From: Puffinus mauretanicus
Lineage: Eukaryota; Chordata; Aves; Procellariiformes; Procellariidae
DNA: 64,000 nucleotides
NCBI GenBank assembly: GCA_023333565.1
Contig: JAJKFH010000238.1
Span: forward strand, 62,001-126,000
Reading direction: 5' to 3'
Of this stretch, positions 35,601 to 47,325 are shown in pieces; the first letter of the stretch is position 1, and each line of letters begins with the position of its first letter. The position numbers and the translations under genes are program-made. The notes under the pieces are model-generated. The model did not search any database, was not told where the DNA came from, and saw nothing but the letters and a program-made list of their open reading frames with translations.

Positions 35601-38569
35601 GCCGTATGTTTTGAATCATAATTTGGAAAAGTACTTAAATCTTGTGAAGTTCTTTGGCTTCTTTCTTCTTCTTTAGAAATTTCAAAAGGTTCCTGACCAT
35701 AAAGTGAGTTTTTTAACTACAGTATATTCAAGTTAATTTTGGCCAGTATAGAAAAGCAGAAAGACTTTAAAAGATAATAAGTGTAAATGAGAAAAGAGAT
35801 AAATGGGGAGTTATTGAGAGAAAAACAACACGATTTTGCTATCAGAGAGCAGAAAAGCTGAGAACTAGGAAAAATTAGAGAAAGAAGAATATTCTTTGGT
35901 TTTTAATCCAAATCAAGGTGATTGGAAACAGAACATTTAAAAATTACGTTGATTTCCATGTGGGCGGAATAAGCGGTGACTGATAATTATGCTAGAACAG
36001 TCCTGGATACAACTGACAGAGTTTCTTCCCCTGGAAAACTTTTCCATAAAATAAATAAGAAAGAGTTTGAAGAAAAATCCAGTGTATATATAATGCTATA
36101 TATTATGCTATTACATTTACAACTGTGCTATTAACCACTGCAATCTTATACATTAGTATAATACAAAAAAGAATTTAAAATCAACTTCTGTTGTAAAGGA
36201 AAACAGACAAAATAGATAATGCTATACCTCAGGCCAGGCTATATATGATTGTTACAGTTTCAAAGGGAACATTATTATTATCTAAATTAGACTGTCTAGT
36301 CTTCTAAGAAAAAAAAAAGGAAGTGCTATAAAATATTGTAGCAACAACTTTTCAGCAGAACCTTAAAAATGAAATATACTTGATCATTTCATACATGACT
36401 TGCAGCCCTCCCTATCTGTGGCAGAAAAAGAAAAATAGCATTCAAAAATGTGTTTTCCTCTTCTAAAGATCCTACAGAGTTTTTTGTGTTTAGGCAGTCT
36501 TGAAATTTAACTCTTTCCCCTTCCAATTCTCTGTATTCATTTTCTCTCAACTTCTTTCTTGGCTTTGTCCTCTAAATTTCCTTTGTTCTTTTACTGGCTC
36601 TCTTCTTTTCTGAACTCTATGTTACAGACTGTCATGACTCTTAGAACTAGATCATGTGGTGACAAAAAATACCTTCCTCTCAATCCTGTTTCTCTTATTA
36701 TGTGTCTCTTTTGTGGCATCCTATTGGAACCATTTTGTTGGGTTTTTTAAAATGATGTTTGTTTTCTGAGATTGACAGGTGTTGAGGCATAAGCCTTGCA
36801 TGCTTGAGTTGAAGTTTGTCTTCCAGTTGAAAATCATTCTGGAATGTCAAAAGGATAGACTTTGTTATTCTAGACTGTTTGGGGATAGTATTCTATAAGA
36901 TTTTTGGCAAAATATAGAGGTTTTTTTCTCTTACTAAATATAGATTTATTACATAAAGCAGAGGTGTGAGATCTTAGCATGAATATGCAGCAGAAGTATT
37001 TAAAAAACCCCACCTTGAATCTGGGCATAGAACAGACATGCCAGGAACAAATTTCTCCACTAATTCAATTTCTGAGCCAGATAAGTGCATTTATTACTTA
37101 ATGATACATAATATTTGCTAAGTCTTTCAGAGATCCACAAGCATTTGAATCTTTATGCTCTTACTATATTCTGACCTATAACACCTAACCTTAGCTCCAC
37201 GGGAACAGAGAAGACAGAAGACAGACACTGTCTGCAGAGAGTCAGTGACAAACACTTTATCAGGGTTTAATTATATTTTCCTCTTTTCATGTGAGAATTC
37301 AATACGGCTTTCATATCACACTGTATTGAAGGTCTTGGTTTACACGAGCTCAAGAGACTTCTGTAGGGCAATACGTCACCCAGTGGTAGGAGGAAATCAG
37401 AGGAAAGCATCTGAAACAGTAATATAAAGAGGATATTTTAAACAAGTAATTAAACCTTTGATATGTGGAATTCCACTGTTATTATTCAGGTTGTGATCCT
37501 GACAACAGAGCTAACCTCACTTCTCAATTAGTATATCTCACATGACTTTTGAAAGTTCTGTCAGCAATGCAGGAAAAGATAAACCAGAATAATGCTAAGA
37601 ACTATATCTTTTAACACCACTACAGGGCAGCATTACTAGAATCAAACAAAGTCATTATGATCAAGCTTTCATATCTGTGCAGTAAAAGAAATTATACCAC
37701 CACAGGAAGCGCACAAAAGATATATTACTTTTTGCCTATGGGTAGATATTCTATTTGGCCTGCTTTTTCCTTAAGAACAGTGACAGATTGGAGCTATACT
37801 GGAGCCAATTCAAAGGTAGATGTTTTGCAGATATCCTTTTCTTACACAAACAGTACACTGTGAAGAATCCCAGGTGTCTTTACAACTTTACGGTTATGCA
37901 CGAAATACTTAACAATAAGATCTACTGTAGTCTGATATTAAAGTTCTAAATGTACTTACTAAGATAAAACCTTAAAGTCTGGCCAGTAGATCACAGTCAC
38001 AGGTACCCTAGATACACATACCTTGTGCTCTATACTCTCCAATCCTTGCCACTGCTGTAGTCTCTCCACTCCTGTCTTATTTATAAACTGAGTCTTGGTA
38101 CTATAGTATCATGGCTCTGTTCTTTTCTCACAGTCTGGCAACTGCCTTGCTGAGTCAAAGTTCAACTAAAGGTGGATGAATCACCAGAAAAACTGAAACT
38201 CAGGCATTATCATACAGACATAGAGAACTATGCTGAGGATAAATTAAAGTAAATGGAAAAACTCCCAAAGGGCTTTGGCTGTATTCAATTAGAGCTTAAT
38301 TATAACTAAATGAGTGTCCCCAAGTGGTTTTAGTTCACTGAGGATCTAGGGAGTGAACAAGTATGTCTGGTGATGAAGTCTGACTTTATTAGTGCCATGA
38401 TCTGTTTCTAGTGCAGTGGTCCTCAGCAAGCTGTGGTGAGTCTGCTTCTCCATCCATTAGTCATTTAAATTAATCAATCCTTAGAAATAATAAGATTCTG
38501 ATGTCTTGCAGGGCAAGACAAAATATTGTCACAAAATATTACACCTTATTTTGGCTTTTACAATAGATA

Positions 38570-38880
38570 TATCAAATGAAACTAGTGGAACTAGGAGTAA
38601 AATCAGGCTGAACACAAATGAAAGCATCTTTGCATGGCAGGAAGCACAGTGCCAAATAATTCCTGCCAAAGGATGTTGTGAACAAAATTTCTGGGAAAGC
38701 CTCGGCAAGTTCAAGGAACAGAAATCCAGTGGGGGTTACTAAAGACAGAGAAGTCATGTTAGGTTCATATATCCTATGAGCAGCAGTAGATTGGGAGAAC
38801 ACTAAGGGTAGGGAGAGTACCAGCTCCTGTTTTTTTCCACTAGTAGCTAGTTATGGCCATTTAGGAGACCTTGCAGATCT
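38570..38880 (+). mobile_element. ancient CR1 (L3-like) ORF2 C-terminus and 3' UTR
   Basis: The nucleotides around 38640-38745 read like the very end of an old CR1 ORF2. A CCTGCCAAAGGATGTTGTG block corresponds to the LP-x-DVV region. It is followed by a KFKEQKSSGGY stop at 38740-38742, resembling the FMEE(K/R)SI-GY end of ancient CR1/L3 proteins as I know them. The sequence after the stop also resembles the 3' UTR of those elements. Divergence is high and boundaries are approximate. No octamer end is visible. Confidence 0.5.
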
Positions 38881-40750
38881 TTGCCTCTGTACGCAACGTA
38901 AGAAAAAAAATATGATGATTTTTCACCTAAGTGGAACTATCAGGCAGATACTTCGGAAATATTTACATCAACTATGTTTAAGATTGTGAGTACTAAACGA
39001 AAGTGTTGAATCTTCGCAGATGAATGTTTTCTTCAAAATATCTTCTAATTTAAAGGGGCAAAATCAAGTCTGGACTCCTATATTGCAATGAGATTCAATA
39101 GAGAGTACATTCTATTATGATTAAGACTCTATCATGTAACTCAGAACTTGTGTAAAATAATCAGAATTTAGAAATTGCTGCTACTGCTTAGGGGAAGAAA
39201 CACATTTTGAGAAGCTCTGAATCAGACTTACAGCAATGTTATCTAATGATTTACAACAGTGTAGGGAAAAAATATCAGTGAAGATTGTCATTTACTATGA
39301 TTCATTGCTTACCATGCAAACTACATATCAACCAGAGACTTGAAACCTTATTGATATTCTTCTTTCTGTTACTATTTTTGACACTCTTTTCTTTCTGATG
39401 TTGTTTAGTACAGAGAATTAGGTGTCTTTGTGTCATTATTTATGGAGTTAAATCAATAGGCAAAGATAACTTTCCTGATGTTTGTTTACTTCATAAGTAT
39501 TTGTACTCAGTTACATTTTTTTCCTTAAAATGGCCTATAAAGTTGACACTGGAAGTTCTTTGGCTATAGAAATAAATTTTAAAATAATTTAAAACCTAAA
39601 TATAACCTTTAAATTGAAGTAGATGTCAGCTCCGTAGGAAGAATAACATATTTATAGAGGAAAGAAGAAGCAAGAGAAGGAAATAAGCTTTGAAAAAAGC
39701 ATTAAAAAAAAAGACCAAACTTTAGCTTTCTAAAACAGCATTTTGTTTATTAACTTTTTTCTGGTAGTTGTCATTAATTTGTTTTATGTCTGTTGGGATC
39801 CTGACATGCTGAGACCTTTATAGTAGTAAAAAAAGACAGCATTCCCAAAGAATGCTGCTTAAGCATTACAAAAAGAGGTAGCATACAAGTGACAGTACAC
39901 CTTCTTCAAATAATATGCAAAGGGATCTTGACTAGAAAGGCACTGAAAACTTGTGAGAGATAAAGCTTAGATAATTTCTGAAGAAATTTCATTTAAAAAC
40001 ATTTAAAAAGAGTCAAACTATAACAGGAAAAGATGCCTCACATATGTCAAACAGAACCAAAAATTATCTAGCTGTTCTATCTGACTTTCTGATTTATGCT
40101 TTTTAAGTCTGTTACAGGTACCTTTGTTTACTACAATACAGATTCCACTCTCCCATGTGCTTGCAGTTCTGTAGTTCAGACCTGTTTTAACAGCCATAAA
40201 TGTTATTGAGTGACACTAGGTTTAGATGTTTGCACTCTGATCTACCAGCTATCTATAGGTGTGCCAGTTAAGTGCAAATGCCTGTGTGCAAATAGCTATG
40301 CAGGTCTAATAATGTTGGGATTAATTTCAGTACATTTTTTATAATTGTCCTCATTTCATTTAACACTTTATTTTATGGGTATTTTCATTCATAATAATTT
40401 TTGCATTATTTTATAATCAGTGAGTACCAGTGAGTATCAGTTCAGCATGTGTATTGATATGGGTAAGTAGTGTTATTACAGTAGCATCTGGTTTTGATAT
40501 CTTTTTTACTGGCCTGCAGTCACTTTGGTAAAATATTGAAAGCAAGTTTTCTAATTAGTTTAGCAAAAGCTTAATTTCCTCCTCAAACTTTTAAACCATT
40601 GAAACTTTTATAATATTACGTGCTGTTGTTATCAAGCTACAAATCAGTACTGAAAAAATTGAAGCAATGTAGTAAAAAATAAAATTTTGAAATAAAATTT
40701 AATCTTAACATGATGGAAAATATTTCTGAGCTGAAACTTCCAAACCTATC

Positions 40751-40768
40751 CATCTGTCTGTCTGTCTA
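40751..40768. repeat. short CTGT repeat
   Basis: A brief tetranucleotide repeat with three full CTGT units next to related CCATCTGTCT sequence. Possibly polymorphic, otherwise unremarkable. Confidence 0.7.
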
Positions 40769-42748
40769 GCTATATTTTTGCACTGGGAGTTCCATTAAAT
40801 TCATGTGACTTTATGAAGGAAAATCACTGTTATCCAGATGCATTTTTCTTTTTCATAACTAAAGTTTGTTTTTATTCATTCTGATTGGCTTAAAAGAAGA
40901 ATTAAGATAAGATCTTCTTTATATTATATAGAACTTCACCTTCTGCTAGAGAGCTCATACTAACAGTAAATTCCAAAGAATTTTGGATCAGCAGAGCTAA
41001 TTCTCTGGATCCTCCCATTTTAAGGTATTATTTATTTGCAACATTTTTCCCAGCACACAGAGGATCAGATCTGAGATAATCTTCATTTTTATATAATACA
41101 TTATGGCTTTGAAAAAACTTTTGAAATAAAAATTTAAAATTAACTTTTTCACATTTTTTAATTTATTCTCTCCTAGTTTACAAGTACCTCAGCTGTAATG
41201 TCCTACTTCCAAATGAGCTTACGTTTCCAAACCCAGTCATGTAGCAATATGAAAGCAATATGGACATAATCTAAAAGCACACATTTGTTATTAATGGTCT
41301 TACTCTTTCCTGACCTTGAAATGTATTCATGTTGTTTGAAATGCACTGGGTCTTTAACCTCTTAATTACCTGAGAAGTAATGTTCCTATTGTTTTTGTAG
41401 GTGAATGAATTTGAAATTATTAACTTGTCAGAGGATCAACTGCCACAGTAAACATTATCTGTTATTTACACTGGGTAAGATTGCTTTTTAATTAAAACGA
41501 CAGTTATGGTGCTACTCATTAGAAAGTGAAGTGCAATACAGTCACCTCTGAGGTTTTCTTGTGATGTTGACAGTTTAATAACCATTTGTTGCTAAATGTT
41601 TTCTAATACTCTGACATTTCTGAGCAGCTCTATTATTTTAAGGCATTCATTCTGTCATTGCTGTGTAAGGATACAATAAAGAATTCATCTGTTTATTTGT
41701 AATTATTGTGGTAAAGTGCTAATATGTGGAATAGGTTTAAATTGTGTAAAAAGAGGATGGGGGTTGGAAGGATTTATGTTGCTTATTCACTTTATTATTT
41801 AGAATCATTTTTGTAGCACTCATCTCTCTAGAGTTTGAGTGCCAAAGTTGCCATGTTTTTTATGCATATAATGTTCATGTGCACTTAAAATAAGAAAATG
41901 CTTTTACAGGTTTTCAAAAAGTGTTTCCAAAAAAACAAGAAGCAACTAAAGAGAAGCAAATTGCATATATATTGCTTTCAGCTCGCTATAAAAATGGCAA
42001 GGCTTTATAAGCTGCTGTTTTCAGTGGACTTCATCATTTTTGCAATTTGTAGTCATGGTCATTCTCATTACAATAATAAAAAAAAGGAAATTATTTCTGC
42101 TCAATTCATTTTTTTTTCTACAGAAATTAATATATGCTACTTTTTTATTACTGCCTTTTTACTTATCTTTCCTGTTCCCTACACTGGTCATTTCTGCATG
42201 GACAGCACACAAGAGAAGAAATGCTTAAGGCTTAAGGCTTTAGAGACAAAACTAGTCACTTAATAGTGTGTCTTTAATGAATAATTATCTTGAAAAAATA
42301 ACATATTGTACACATTTATGATGATGAATAAACTATTCCACTCATCCATTTATAAAAAAAAAAATTGTTTTTGGAGAATTGGTTAATAAAATATTGTGTA
42401 TCTAGTTTAAACTTGCCATAAACTGAGCTTTCTCCTTGCACTCTAGGAAATGTGGATCCATTAAGATTAGTTCGTAAGACTGCCGAAATTTTTCAGTCTA
42501 AAATATTTTTTTCTGTTCTTTTAAGGGCTTTCAGCTGTGTTTTTCAATCTTGGAAGTGTTTGTGAAAAACAAGAAGTGCAATCCATTTGTAAATAATTCT
42601 TTTATGCTACTAGACAGGTGCTTACTCTGTTCACACCTGTTACAAGGAAACTTCATTGAAATCAGTTGAAATTCATTCACACATGTGAACAGAATTTGCT
42701 CTACTAAATTTTCCAAGTAGCTCAATCACTATATGGTAATTTTTTCAT

Positions 42749-42822
42749 TATTTGTCTTTCTTTTGCAGCCTTATGCCAGCTCAAGTAAAGTAGAAATCAG
42801 CAGTGGCAGTGACAGTAAATGA
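42749..42822 (+). other. possible terminal exon
   Basis: A strong pyrimidine tract ending in TTTTGCAG at 42761-42768 resembles a 3' splice site. Reading from 42769 in one phase gives 17 codons (PYASSSKVEISSGSDSK) and a TGA at 42820-42822. A hydrophilic Ser-rich tail would suit a protein C-terminus. A second acceptor-like site lies upstream at about 41382-41400, followed by 16 open codons. No upstream exon, donor pair or poly-A signal can be confirmed, and I do not recognise the peptide. Chance is a serious alternative. Confidence 0.15.
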
Positions 42823-43468
42823 AGTATGTCTCACTAATGTAAGGTTTCACTTTGTCAGGAAAGAACACCTTTGTTTCATAAACACTCAGACTTCATCTTG
42901 GTCTCCTGGAAACATCTACTTCAAATTTAGTGTATTCAAATTTCATAATAACATGCTATCATCCTGCTTGCACAACAAATAAGTTGGTACTTATCTTCAC
43001 AAGTTCCAATAGCATCTTTTTAGGCCTGCCAGAGAGGAAATACTTATATTCTTACAACAGATATTCTTTCCTTTCTCAGAGCATACCAAAAGTGTTTGTC
43101 TTTTAATACCCCAGTAAATGTAATGTTCCTATTAATTCAAACAAGAAAAAGATATTCTTCTGTATTTTCAACATACAAGCCTACTCTTACCTTTCCCTAT
43201 TTGCAGCAAAGGTGAAAAGAAATGGTATGGTATCTACCAATATGTGACAGTAATGGCATTTGGAGAGGTAGTCTTAGATGAGCAAGAAATATCAAAGATT
43301 AACCAAATTATTTTAGAAAAATGCTTGAGATTTATGAGACCTTGACACATAGAAAAGAGTAAGTGTGCTGCAGTCTAAAGAACAACCCAAATATTAGGTT
43401 CCAAACATGCTCAAAACAAATATGCCAAGAATGATCTTGCCTGTGTTACGAAATAACTTCTATTCAAA

Positions 43469-44641
43469 GTGCAAAAGCTCTCGATTCCCATGTGTAAGAA
43501 ATCAGGCAAGGATGGCAGCAGACCAGTATGGCTGAGTAAGGACTTCCCGGTCAAACTAAAGTGTAAGAAGGAAATGCGCGAGCAGTGGAGCCCGGGACAT
43601 GTATCCTGGGAAGAATATAGGGAGACTGCACAGATGTGTCGGGCTGGGATCGGGGAAGCTAAGCCACAGTTGGTGCTGAATTTGGCAAGGAATGTGAAGA
43701 AAAATAAGAAGGACTTCTACAGGTACGTGGGTCACAAAAAGAAGATTAAATAAAATGTACTCCCCCAATAAATAAAACAGGAGAACAAGTGACAACTGAC
43801 ATGGAGAAGGCTGAGGTACTCAACAGTTTTTTTGCTCCAGTTTTCACTGGCATTCACTCTTCCCACATTTCTCAAGTCCCTGAACCTCAAGTCCAGTTTT
43901 CACTGGCAATCACTCTTCCCACATTTCTCAAGTCCCTGAACCTCAAGGCAAGGACTGGGAGAACAAAGTCCCTCCCACCATAAGAGAAGATCAGGTCTGA
44001 GACCAACTGAGTCACCTGAACATACACAAGTCCATGATACCCAAAGGGATGCATCTCAGGGTCCTGAGGGAACTGGCAGACATATTTGCTAAGCCAGTCT
44101 CTATCATATTTGAAAGGTCATGGTAGCCAAGCAAAGTCCCCAGTGACTGGAGAAAAGGGAATATCACACTCATTTTTTAAAAGGGTAGTAAGGAGGACCC
44201 TGGGAACTACTAAGCCTCACCTCAGTGACCAGTAAGATCATGGAACAGATCCTCCTGGAAGTTATGTTGAAGCATATAGAAGACAGGGAGAGGATTAGAG
44301 ACAGCCAACATGGCTTCACCAAGGGCAAATCATGCCAGACTAATCCAGTGGCCTTCTACGATGAAGTGACTGCCTCAGTGGACAAGGGAAGAGCTACCTG
44401 GACTTCCATAACATCTTTAATACAATCCCCCCAACATTCTTACCTTTAAATTGGAGAGATATGGGTTTGATGCATGGATGTTAACATTGATGTTAGACGG
44501 TTCAGGAATTGGCTGGATGGCCATGTCCAAAGAGTTACAGTCAATGGCTCAAAGTTCAAGTGGAAACCAGTAACTAGTGGTGTCCCTCAAGGGTCTGTAC
44601 TGGGACCAATATTATTTAATATCTTCATCAATGACACAGAT
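43469..44641 (+). pseudogene. CR1 ORF2 linker and reverse transcriptase, outer element
   Basis: Linker residues are readable from 43469 to the TAA at 43751-43753. The reverse transcriptase part is then recognisable in several frames: a stretch near 44080 (GTCCTGAGGGAACTGGCAG) and [12 protein letters not shown] with [18 protein letters not shown] at 44225-44400. After a loss that removes part of the first catalytic Asp block comes [11 protein letters not shown] and [20 protein letters not shown] at 44503-44641. A 56-bp tandem duplication adds further disruption. It retains TAC at the tyrosine codon (FYRY) where both family B copies have TAA, which shows the ancestral state. Confidence 0.85.
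43837..43948 (+). repeat. 56-bp tandem duplication inside outer CR1
   Basis: Two adjacent copies at 43837-43892 and 43893-43948 begin CCAGTTTTCACTGGCA and end CTGAACCTCAAG. They differ at very few positions. The duplicated block lies in the linker after the FFAPVF residues. Because 56 is not a multiple of three it shifts the frame. High similarity of the copies suggests it is much younger than the element around it. Confidence 0.9.
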
Positions 44642-44983
44642 GGGACACCAGTGGGCACCAGTGATACAGACAGGAGCAGTCTGAGGAGTATCAAGAAGGA
44701 TTACAGAGCCCTGGGAGCAACAGTAAGGGACTCTGGAGGGCAGGTGTTTTTTTCATCAATCCTCATGGTCAAAGGGAAGGGGTTTGAAAGGGCCAGTTGA
44801 ATCTGGCAAGTCAACAAATGGTTACAGGACAGGTGCCACAGCCAGGGCTTTGGCTTCTTAGACTATGGGATTTGCTTTGAGAAACCTGGTCTACTGGGAG
44901 CTGATGGGGTCCATCTGTCAGAGAAGGGGAAGAGCATCTTCAGTCATAGGCTTGCGAAGCTGGTGAAGAGGGCTTTAAACTAA
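44642..44983 (+). pseudogene. CR1 ORF1 esterase C-terminus, middle element
   Basis: CR1 ORF1 proteins are known to carry an SGNH-type esterase domain. Here the last 110 or so codons remain: [36 protein letters not shown], then GADGVHLSEKGKS, and the end at the TAA at 44981-44983. The DGVH motif supplies the catalytic Asp (44903-44905) and His (44912-44914) of the final SGNH block. The Ser nucleophile block lies upstream and is missing because of truncation. A TGA at 44798-44800 replaces an expected CGA. The frame continues directly from the outer element's ORF2. Confidence 0.75.
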
Positions 44984-45155
44984 AGTTGCCAGGGGAGGGG
45001 AAACTCAATCCATTCCACTTCTACCAGTTTGATACCAGTGCAGCCAGAGATGCCCAGAGCCTGGAGAAGGATCACAGGTCAGCAGGAGAGCACCAGAAGA
45101 GCAGCACAAAGGAACTCCAGCCAGTAAGACAGCTTCATTGGGAGCTTCAACCTAA

Positions 45156-46155
45156 ATGCCTCTATGTAAACACATGAAGCATGGGGAATAAACAAGAGGA
45201 GTTAGAGACGTGCACACGCCTGCAGGGCTACAATCATGGTGGGATGGCTCCTATGACTGGAGTGTTGGAATGGAAGGATACAGGCTCTTTAGGAAGGACA
45301 GGCAGGAGAGACAGCGGGGGGTGTTGCCCTTTATGTCAATAACCAGCTGGAGTGCATGGAGCTCTGCCAGGGGATAGATGACGAGCTGACTGAGAGCTTA
45401 TGGGTCAGGATTAAAGGGACAGCAGGGACAGGTGACATTAGGGTGGGAGTCTGCTATAGGCCACCCGACGAGAAAGACCGAGTGGATGAGGCCTTGTATA
45501 GACAGATAGGAGCAGCCTCACGTTCACAAGCCCTGGTCTTCATGGGGGACTTCAACCACCCTGATATCTATTGGAGGGACAACACAGCAGGGCATAAGCA
45601 ATCCGGGAGGTTCCTGGAACGTGTTGATGATAACTTCCTTCTCCAAGTGGCAGAGAAGCCAACAAGGAGAGGTGCTATGCTGGACCTTGTTCTCACCAAC
45701 AAGGAGGGGCTGGTGGGGAATGTGAAGCTCAAGAGCAGCCTTGGCTGCAGTGACCATGAAATGGTGGAATTCAAGATCCTTAGGGCACCGAGGAGGGCAC
45801 ACAGCAAGCTCACTACCCTGGACTTCAGGAGAGCAGACTTTGGCCTCTTCAGGGATGTGCTTGGCAGAGTGCCATGGGACAAAGCCTTGGAGGGAAGAGG
45901 GGCCCAAGAAAGCTGGTTAATATTCAAGGATCACCTCCTCCAAGCTCAGGAGTGATGCATCCCAACAAAGAGGAAGTCAGGCAAAAACACCAGCAGGCCT
46001 GCATGGATGAACGAGAAGGTCCCGGACACACTCAAACACAAAAAGGAAGCCTACAGAGGGTGGAAGCACAGACAGGTAGCTTGGGAGGAATACAGAGAAA
46101 TTGTCTGAGCAGTCAGGGATCAGGTTAGGAAAGTAAAGTCCTGATAAAATTAAAT
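45156..46155 (+). pseudogene. CR1 ORF2 endonuclease and linker, middle element
   Basis: The domain begins LYVNT then TGA (45175-45177), where family members have an Arg, and continues SMGNKQEELE. A rearranged stretch at 45210-45355 has lost the ITETWW region. The following open frame, 45356-45955, carries WVRIKGTAG, VCYRPPDEKD, GDFNHPDI and GCSDHEMVEF. The catalytic His is intact (CAT at 45755-45757), in contrast to the family A copies. A TGA at 45953-45955 and another near 46108 interrupt the linker ([14 protein letters not shown] region). The endonuclease would nick target DNA to prime reverse transcription; this copy cannot be made whole. Confidence 0.88.
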
Positions 46156-47325
46156 CTGGCCGGGAACATGAAGGACAACAAGAAAAGCTTCTAAAGGTAC
46201 GTCAGGGATAAAAGGAAGACTAGGGAAAATGTGGGCCCTCTCCAGAACGAAGTGGGAGATCTGGTTACCTGGGATACAGAGAAGGCTGAGGTACTCAATG
46301 TCTTTTTTGCCTCGGTCTTCACCAGCAAGTGCTCAAGGCTCACAGCCAAAGCCGCAGAAGGCAAAGGCAGGGACTGGGAGAACAAAGAGCCGCCCACTGT
46401 AGGAGAAGATCAGGTTCAAGACTGTCTAAGGAACCTGAAGGTGCACAAGTCCATGGGACCCAATGAGATCCATCCGCAGGTCCTGAAGGAAGATGAAGTT
46501 GCTAAGCCACTATCCATCATATTTGAGAAGTCGTGGCAGTCCGGTGAAGTCCCCACTGACTGGAAAAGGGGAAACATTACCCCCATTTTTAAAAAGGGAA
46601 AAAAGGAAGACCCAGGGAACGGCAGGCCAGTAATTCTCACCTCTGCCTGGGAAGATCATGGAACAGATCCTCCTGGAAGCTATGCTAAGGCATATGGAGG
46701 ACAGGGAGGTGATTCGAGACAGCTGGCATGGCTTCACCAAGGGCAAGTCCTGCCTGACCAACCTAGTGGTCTTCTATGATGGAGTGACTACATCAGTGGA
46801 CATGGGAAGGGCTACAGATGTCATCTATTTGGACCTCTGTAATGCCTTTGACACAGTCCCCCACAACACCCTTCTCTCTAAACTGGAGAGGCATAGATTT
46901 GATGGGTGGACACTCTGGTGGGTGAGGAGTTGGTTGGATGGTCACATCCAGAGAGTAGCAGTCAACGGCTCCATGTCCAGATGGAGATTGGTGACAAGTG
47001 GGTCTGTATTGGGACCAGTACTGTTTAATATCTTCATCAATGACACAGACAGTGGCATTGAGTGCACCCTCAGCAACTTTGCAGACGACACTAAGCTGAG
47101 TGGTGTGGTTGACACGCCTGAAGAATGGGATGCCATCCAGAGGGACCTGGACAAGCTCAAGAAGTGGGCCTGTGTCTGCACCTGGGTCAGGGCAACCCTC
47201 AGTATCAATACAGGCTGGGGGATGAAGGGATTGAGAGCAGCCCCACTGAGAAGTACTTGGGGGTACCGGTGGATGAAAAGCTGGACATGAGCCCACAATG
47301 TGTGTTTGCGGCCCAGAAAAGTTAG
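46156..47325 (+). pseudogene. CR1 ORF2 reverse transcriptase, middle element
   Basis: The first part (46231-46650) matches copy 2, including the TAA at 46192-46194. A two-base loss near 46645 shifts the frame, which then reads KIMEQ-type residues lost, [30 protein letters not shown] and FADDTKLSG (47078-47089). A 12-base loss near 46998 removes the VPQG residues of the [11 protein letters not shown] block, and a further loss near 47168 removes the NxMRFNKxKC stretch. The Asp pair survives, but the polymerase is not functional. Confidence 0.88.

Larger units (their letters stand above)
32673..43464. other. gene-free AT-rich stretch
   Basis: No intact gene is supported. It holds an ancient CR1 tail at about 38570-38880, a CTGT tetranucleotide repeat near 40751-40768 and a possible terminal exon at 42769-42822. 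It also has numerous short AT-rich frames, the longest 121 codons at 41898-42263, with a composition expected of translated AT-rich DNA. Confidence 0.6.
43465..44641 (+). mobile_element. outer CR1 of the nest, 5' part
   Basis: This is the oldest and most diverged member of the nest. It starts in the linker after the endonuclease (RPVWLSKDFPVKLK, SWEEYRETAQ, KKDFYRYVGHK) and runs into the reverse transcriptase. It stops at 44641 inside the block NIFINDTD. The remainder of the same block resumes at 48241, where GAT at 44639-44641 is followed in register by AGT GGG ATT GAG. The 3.6 kb between is a younger CR1. The family is related to B but clearly older, with several internal losses. Confidence 0.9.
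44642..47325 (+). mobile_element. middle CR1 of the nest (family B), main part
   Basis: This CR1 entered the outer element at 44641/48241. It is the longest CR1 here in terms of coding span: the C-terminal part of ORF1, a spacer, the ORF2 endonuclease and the ORF2 reverse transcriptase. It is 5' truncated within ORF1. At 47325 it is broken by an antisense family A fragment, and its 3' end follows at 47826-48240. From 46160 on it is nearly identical by eye to copy 2. Confidence 0.93.

Noticed and set aside
41898..42263. 121-codon plus-strand frame rich in Lys, Phe and Ile
   Set aside because: Composition is what AT-rich DNA gives by chance. There is no recognisable domain, and a second overlapping frame (42040-42228) is also open.
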